From NCBI GenBank assembly GCA_002914845.1, contig JXTC01000009.1, positions 1,118,499 through 1,182,498 on the forward strand: 64,000 nucleotides of DNA, read 5' to 3'. The first letter of the stretch is position 1. Each line of letters starts with the position of its first letter. Below are positions 58,894 to 64,000 of this stretch, in pieces. The DNA is from Trema orientale (lineage: Eukaryota; Streptophyta; Magnoliopsida; Rosales; Cannabaceae). The position numbers and the translations under genes were made by a program. The notes beneath the pieces are model-generated. The model was given only the letters and a program-made list of their open reading frames with translations, did not search any database and was not told the origin of the DNA.

Positions 58894-61339
58894 AATGTAC
58901 TTGTATGTTTTTATATACAAGTAGATATACACTTTGTTGTTTGTGTTTGTATTTTTGGACTAATGATTTGGTGTTTTGATGAGTCTTCAGATAACGGGAG
59001 AAACAGTGGGGGAGGTGAAGGCAGTAGCAGATATGCACCAGAGGAAGGCAGAGATGGCTAGGCAGTCTGATGCTTTTATTGCCTTACCTGGTTGGTAATA
59101 CTTGGCACAACCTCATCATTCTAACACTTTCATTCACCTCAGATAAAGATAATGAGATAACATATAACATTAAAGACACCCAAAAAAGAAACTAATAAAT
59201 TAAAATAATATTGTAGGACTAAATATTCCTGGTGCCAATTTGGGCTTTGTTCAAACATGCGTACCCTTGAAATTTATGGCACTGTATTGTGATGAGATAA
59301 CACACCCAAATGAGTTAAGGACAGATATGATAGTATAGAAAGTTGCTTAATTCTCTTTTCCCCATGAGAGGTTTTCACAAGAATTCCTTTCTTTCCTTTC
59401 TTTCTTCGGTGAGAAACAAGTTTAAGGTTTATACATGTTCTTGTTTCAAAAGTCAACTATGTTGATATACCATGTTGTGCACTTAAAAAAAGGTAATACA
59501 CACCAATACAAAAGAGTCAAGAGTGCCTTACCACTATGGTTTTTTTTCTAAAACAAAAAAATTCTCCTTTGGAGAATATTCTCCAAGATATGTATATTGT
59601 CAAGATCCCTGTCAAAGGGTCCCCACTTTGCCCTGGACCCCCTTTACCTAGTTGTCTAANAAAACAGAAAAATAAAATAAAATAAGAGTTCTCTGAACAT
59701 CTACACCATGAAATTTCACGATAGTAATTTAAGTTTGTGTCAAAAAACTGTTGAGTTTTCCATGAATGGGTGTAGGCAAATGTAATGAGAGCTACTATTT
59801 GTAGTTAATTAAACAATGACTATAACATGTTTGATATTTGGTCCGAATGGACCCCAGAAGAGGCTAAAAGAAGCCATCATAAGAGAGAAACCATTCAAGT
59901 TTCTGACTTCATTATCATCAGCCTCTGACGCTGACAAGTAGGCTTCTGGGGTGCCCCTGCTTGAGAGCTTGTGTGGTTAATATGCACTTTCTCTCGGTGA
60001 TTATTCTCTTAGCCTTGTGGTCTCACTGTACCATCCAATTTCCAATCCATTCACTGCTTTCTTTTTTGCTCAAAAAAATAATGGAAAACAGTTCTTATCT
60101 CTTTCATCTTAAAGAACTTGAGAAATATTGAAAAATTGTCCTTTTGCCTGGTGTGTTATGCACATGAAAAAGCTGTTTAAACTTGACTCTTTCATTTTTC
60201 TAAATGATTTTTTTTTTTTTTTGTCTATTTTCTCTTTTTCAGTCAGTAATTGAGACTGGAAGATTGATGATTAGTCATTTCTTTTCTCTTCTCATATCAA
60301 TTTCCTTCACACATTTTTTGCTGGAAATTTTTTCTCCACTTGTATATATCCAAGACCTTCTAACCAAGTAGAGGGAAAAGGTCATCAAGCCTGCAATCTA
60401 TTAAAAAAAAATGGTCCACCATCAACAAGGGCCCAGTCTCTTGTTTTGTTTGAGTTGGGCTCTAAACCTTCAAAGCTTCAGCCTAAACTCTCTGAATTGG
60501 GCTGCAGTCGGCCTAGAATAAAGTATGGGCCTTTTTTTATAATTGGAATGATGTAAAGGTTGGACCATGGTCTACACAATCTTTGGTTTGAGCTTTTTGA
60601 TGCAAATTGCAAAGCCTTCTCTACCATCCATAAATGCAATACGCATAATTATTTGATTTTCTGCTGACACTTTTCTATGTTGTAAACTATTTGGGACAAA
60701 TAAAATGGAACTTCTAATTTTCCAGACATTGCAATACTTATCAAGCATATATCAAAATTTTCGTTATTTCTATGAAGGTGGCTATGGAACTCTTGAGGAG
60801 CTTCTTGAAGTGATAACTTGGGCACAACTTGGCATCCATGACAAACCGGTAATGCAAATTTTTAAGCAATTTTGTAGTTAATCTATGATTAAGTTGATGA
60901 TCATATCTCCACAATGAGATTTAAAAGCCAATATCAAAGATATGCTTCCTTTTGGTGATAATTTCAGGTGGGGTTGTTGAATGTGGATGGATACTACAAC
61001 TCATTGTTGTCATTTATTGATAAAGCAGTGGAAGAAGGCTTTATTAGTCCAAGTGCACGCCATATAATTGTCTCTTCTCCTTCTGCCAGGGAGTTAGTCA
61101 AGAAAATGGAGGTAAAATTATATGTGTTTCCACCAAATAAACTACTACTTCTACTTTGTTTCCTTTTAATCCAAGTTCTATCTCATTTGGGATCAAAGAA
61201 TTTTCTTAGACTGAACTTGGTGAAACATATTTGTTCGATGTTTTAGGAGTACGTTCCGCGCCATGAAAGAGTTGCCTCAAAACTAAGCTGGGAGATTGAA
61301 AAGTTAGGATACTCCCCCAAGTTGGACATCTCAAGGTGA
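57221..61339 (+). CDS. LOG1: LOG-family cytokinin riboside 5'-monophosphate phosphoribohydrolase
   Basis: Seven coding exons join in frame into 218 codons plus stop: 57221-57340, 57891-57988, 58119-58149, 58991-59090, 60778-60848, 60968-61111, 61247-61339. The protein has [13 protein letters not shown] (residues about 12-24), [60 protein letters not shown] with the family motif PGGxGTxxE at 116-124, and ends [11 protein letters not shown] enzymes remove ribose 5'-phosphate from cytokinin nucleotides in one step, yielding active cytokinin in cytosol and nucleus. The N terminus and the ISR end resemble Arabidopsis LOG1 more than LOG3, LOG4 or LOG8; the exact ortholog number is uncertain. Introns are GT-AG; intron 4 is long (1687 bp) and splits the first Gly codon of PGG, with an atypical donor G|GTTGGT. 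No damage is seen. Confidence 0.95.
58854..58890. repeat. (TC)n microsatellite in LOG intron 3
   Basis: About 18 TC units, roughly 100 bp before exon 4. Confidence 0.95.
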
Positions 61340-62175
61340 ATAAGAGAAATAATAATAGCCCATTGGTGATGGAAATGGACTAATTTTAGATGACTAAACC
61401 ATTGTTGAAGTGGGAATTCCTTTCTTTCTTTTTTTTTTTTTTTTTGGTTGTTAATGTCCACTTCTTTTAAATTAGTGTAACCTTAAAGGTTGACCCTTTA
61501 AAGTATGTAGCTTTGATTTCTCTTTTGCATATATAGTTGGTTCTCTAATTCTCCCTTTGGTTTCCCAGAAGTCAATGAAAAAAACAAACATTTTTTTCAA
61601 TGCTACCTATGAAGTTTTGTTGAAATTATTGTAGATTAATTCTGATTTTTCTTTCATATAATTCCTCACTTATCGGCAATGATTGAGAGCAGAAATTTAA
61701 AAAAGCATACATGCTGGACTTCTTGAAGAAAAATACTGGTTTTTCCTCATTTCTTTAACATACAGTTGTTCATCAAGTTACACTTTTAATATGAAATTCT
61801 TCATCAAGTTGAGAAAAATGCGATTATTAATAATTGGTTACACAAATTTTTTAATTCTTCACTTAAATAATGATATTAAGACAAAACAGACAAAAGTTTG
61901 GAAGCTGAAACCACTTCTCTAAGAATTCTTGTGAACTATATATTATGGGACTAAGATCCACATTCTTTGTGTCCCTTAATTATTGCACAAAATCCCAAAT
62001 TGTCACAAATTGTCCTTGACTATAATATACATACACATATAAGTATGTATATAATCCCGTATTCATATTCATATGTATGAGACTGAATATTTAGTTGGAA
62101 TACATCCAAAATGCAAGCAAGCTAATTTTGAGCAGTCCAGGGGGGAAAAAAAAAAAAAAACACCTAGTTTGGGCA
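61340..62175 (+). other. 3' flank of the LOG gene
   Basis: A 19-T run with 'ctttcttt' before it lies at 61419-61445, and T-rich DNA follows, consistent with a 3' untranslated region of a few hundred bases. An A run at 62145-62160 precedes the CACTA element. No further gene is seen. Confidence 0.45.
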
Positions 62176-63718
62176 GCACGCTTACTCCTAAAAAAAAAAG
62201 ACCTTTAACAGCACTTATTTTTAACTGATAAAAAACTCATAAAAATGTTGTATACTTGAATGTGACTAAAGAGGGGCATACAACAACACTTTTTCCTATA
62301 AAGGGTGACTAATGGAGCATACGACAACACTTTCTGCTTAAGTGTTGCTATATGCTCCATTTAACGGCAACACTTGTACGAAAAGTATTGATATTTTTAA
62401 TTTTAAATATGACAAATAATAACAATTTATGTACAAGTTTTGTTGTATTTGAAAATTTTTTGTCCATTAAAGTTCCGGTTTTTACAGCATATTCTAAAGT
62501 ATAGAATATTCTAGCACCTTTTTACTGCAAAGTCCAGCCTAATTACAAAATTAACCAGTCAACGAAACAATCTTAACTACAGAATTAGTTAAATAGATCT
62601 AATTATAAAGTAGCTAACTAATAGTCCAAACATACAAAATAGCTAAATTTAGTCTAATAAGTACATGCAATGATACAATATAATACATATATATATACAT
62701 ATATATATATAGGCACCAATCCAGTAGGTAATTTTTTTTTTATCTATACATAGATATCGTTTTGGCCAATTAAAATTTATCATGCACATTTTTTTATAGT
62801 AAAAAGTAAGAGAGAAAAATAACATTAATGATGCATGTCTTTTCATGCATATCATTATAGTCGTTAGATCACTGTTAGATGATGATCTAACGGCTAGAAA
62901 AAAAAATATCTATACATAGGTTAAAAAAAAATACCTACTGGATTGGCAACCTATATATATGCACACATTAACATATATATATATATAGATTGAGATTTCC
63001 ACAACCTTAAAACTCAAGAGGCAAGAAATTGATTAAATAATCTAATTACTCACTTTGTATCGTGTTTGTTTTGTTTATGTTGTACGTTACTTGATTGTAA
63101 ACTAGAAATACAATATTAAAACTAAAATTAGTAAACATATAACGCATAAAACTTTTTTAAGAACATAATTATAGTACTTTTTATTTGTTGTAAAAAAACA
63201 GACAGATAAGATCTCAGTGGTGGGCCACTTCATAGAGCAGCCCTTATTCGGTTGGGCTTAACTAAGTAAACATACTCTTGTTATTATATAATAAAAGGTC
63301 GGTTGATGTTCGAATATAAGATCCCTCATCATGACATAGAATCGTGACTTATTACAACTTAATTATTGAGGATATTATTAAAAGAGGTTAACTAGCTAGA
63401 AGACTAATAATAACTAGGGTCCATATTAAAAATATAGCTAGGGTTTGTAAGAGATGATGCTTTCTAGAAAAGTGTTGCCCATTTAACGTTGTAACAAAAT
63501 GGCAACGCTTTTTAGGAAAGTGATGCATCTTGTTTAATTCTATTAAAAAGCAGCAATTCTTTTCAGATAGTGTTGCCTTTTATGATCATACTAAAGACTT
63601 ATAGCAATACTTTTTCACTCAATGTTACCGATTATAATAATAAAACTAAGTCGAAGTACTTTTTTTTTTTACAAGTGTTGCTAAATGAGTGTTGTTAAAT
63701 TTTTTTTTTTTTAGTAGT
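62176..63718. mobile_element. Deleted CACTA (En/Spm) element, non-autonomous
   Basis: The right end reads inversely CACTACTAAAAAAAAAAAAT (63699-63718), the typical CACTA terminus. The left end near 62180 ('cttactcctaaaaaaaa') is a degraded version, and both are followed by 'tttaaca(a/g)cact'. Subterminal 'gcaacact/agtgttgc' units recur in both flanks (for example about 62289, 62328, 62342, 62364 and 63470, 63499, 63560, 63602, 63677), as expected for transposase-binding arrays. The inside has no transposase. MITE copy 11 is nested within. The 3-bp target duplication cannot be read because the left tip is eroded. Confidence 0.65.
62712..62951 (+). mobile_element. TA-tract MITE family, copy 11 (nested in CACTA)
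   Basis: Starts ggcaccaatccagtaggtaa and ends 'tactggattggcaacc'. The flank 'tatatatat' is present on both sides. The interior has 'gcatgtcttttcatgcat' and 'gatgatgatctaacggctag' (subfamily I). It lies between the two terminal arrays of the CACTA element, so it inserted later. Confidence 0.9.
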
Positions 63719-64000
63719 GATTACTTGCTAAAGTTCTTTTATTTGTAATTTTTTAGCTTTATAATTATTGGCTTCTGAGGCATTTCAGCTCCAGCCTAAT
63801 ACCCAAGTGTAAATTGTATGCACTAAACCAATCACGTATGACAATCTTTGTAATATTAATTATGGACTTCAGTTGGTCAATTTTCATTTGGCTTTGTTTC
63901 AAAGTAAAAAATAATATATATTGGAGATCTTTTTCGTAAAAAGTAAAATCTTGGAGAACATATTTTTTATTTTTATTTATTTCATTTTAAGTTTTTTTTT
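63719..64000. other. AT-rich DNA at the window's right edge
   Basis: Nothing recognisable; the window ends in T-rich sequence. Confidence 0.4.

Noticed and set aside
1-64000. A novel multi-gene system
   Set aside because: The three intact genes belong to separate, well-known plant pathways, and the rest is transposon-derived or empty; nothing supports a cluster.

Overview
The window reads as nuclear DNA of a flowering plant, most likely a eudicot. It is strongly AT-rich, and its genes are split by short AT-rich GT-AG introns. The three gene products match well-known plant families: an exosome RNase PH-like subunit, a cyclic nucleotide-gated channel of the CNGC15 type, and a LOG cytokinin-activating enzyme. 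I did not identify the species. Two single N bases (42688 and 59660), both beside homopolymers, suggest a polished draft assembly.

Layout. 1-3.2 kb: a possible tail of an upstream gene, then a 0.9-kb long inverted repeat. 3.2-3.5 kb: a fresh 151-bp tandem duplication. 3.8-9.54 kb: a decayed PIF/Harbinger transposon with a DDE transposase and a Myb/SANT-like accessory gene, in that order. 10.6-12.3 kb: two Mutator-like elements lying end to end, the second one's 3' end tandemly duplicated. 13.2-16.3 kb: the exosome gene (MTR3/RRP41-like, 7 coding exons, 257 aa). 16.4-22.2 kb: intergenic, with microsatellites, a SINE-like element and a small foldback element. 23.1-26.8 kb: a complete CNGC15-type channel (7 coding exons, 711 aa). 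26.8-57.2 kb: about 30 kb with no confident host gene, holding MITEs, foldbacks, SINE-like pieces, a CACTA transposase remnant, a probable solo LTR and a well-bounded hAT MITE. 57.2-61.3 kb: a LOG1-like gene (7 coding exons, 218 aa). 62.2-63.7 kb: an internally deleted CACTA element with a MITE nested in it.

The most distinctive feature is one family of about 230-250-bp MITEs. Eleven copies lie between 28 and 63 kb, nearly always inside (TA)n tracts. Three pairs sit back to back with only a TA-rich spacer between them. One copy outside a pure TA tract has an exact 9-bp target duplication, which points to the Mutator superfamily. I see no sign of a novel multi-gene system. The three host genes belong to separate pathways (RNA decay, calcium signalling, cytokinin activation) and are not co-regulated in any way the sequence shows, except that all three carry a GA-dinucleotide tract upstream of or in their leaders.
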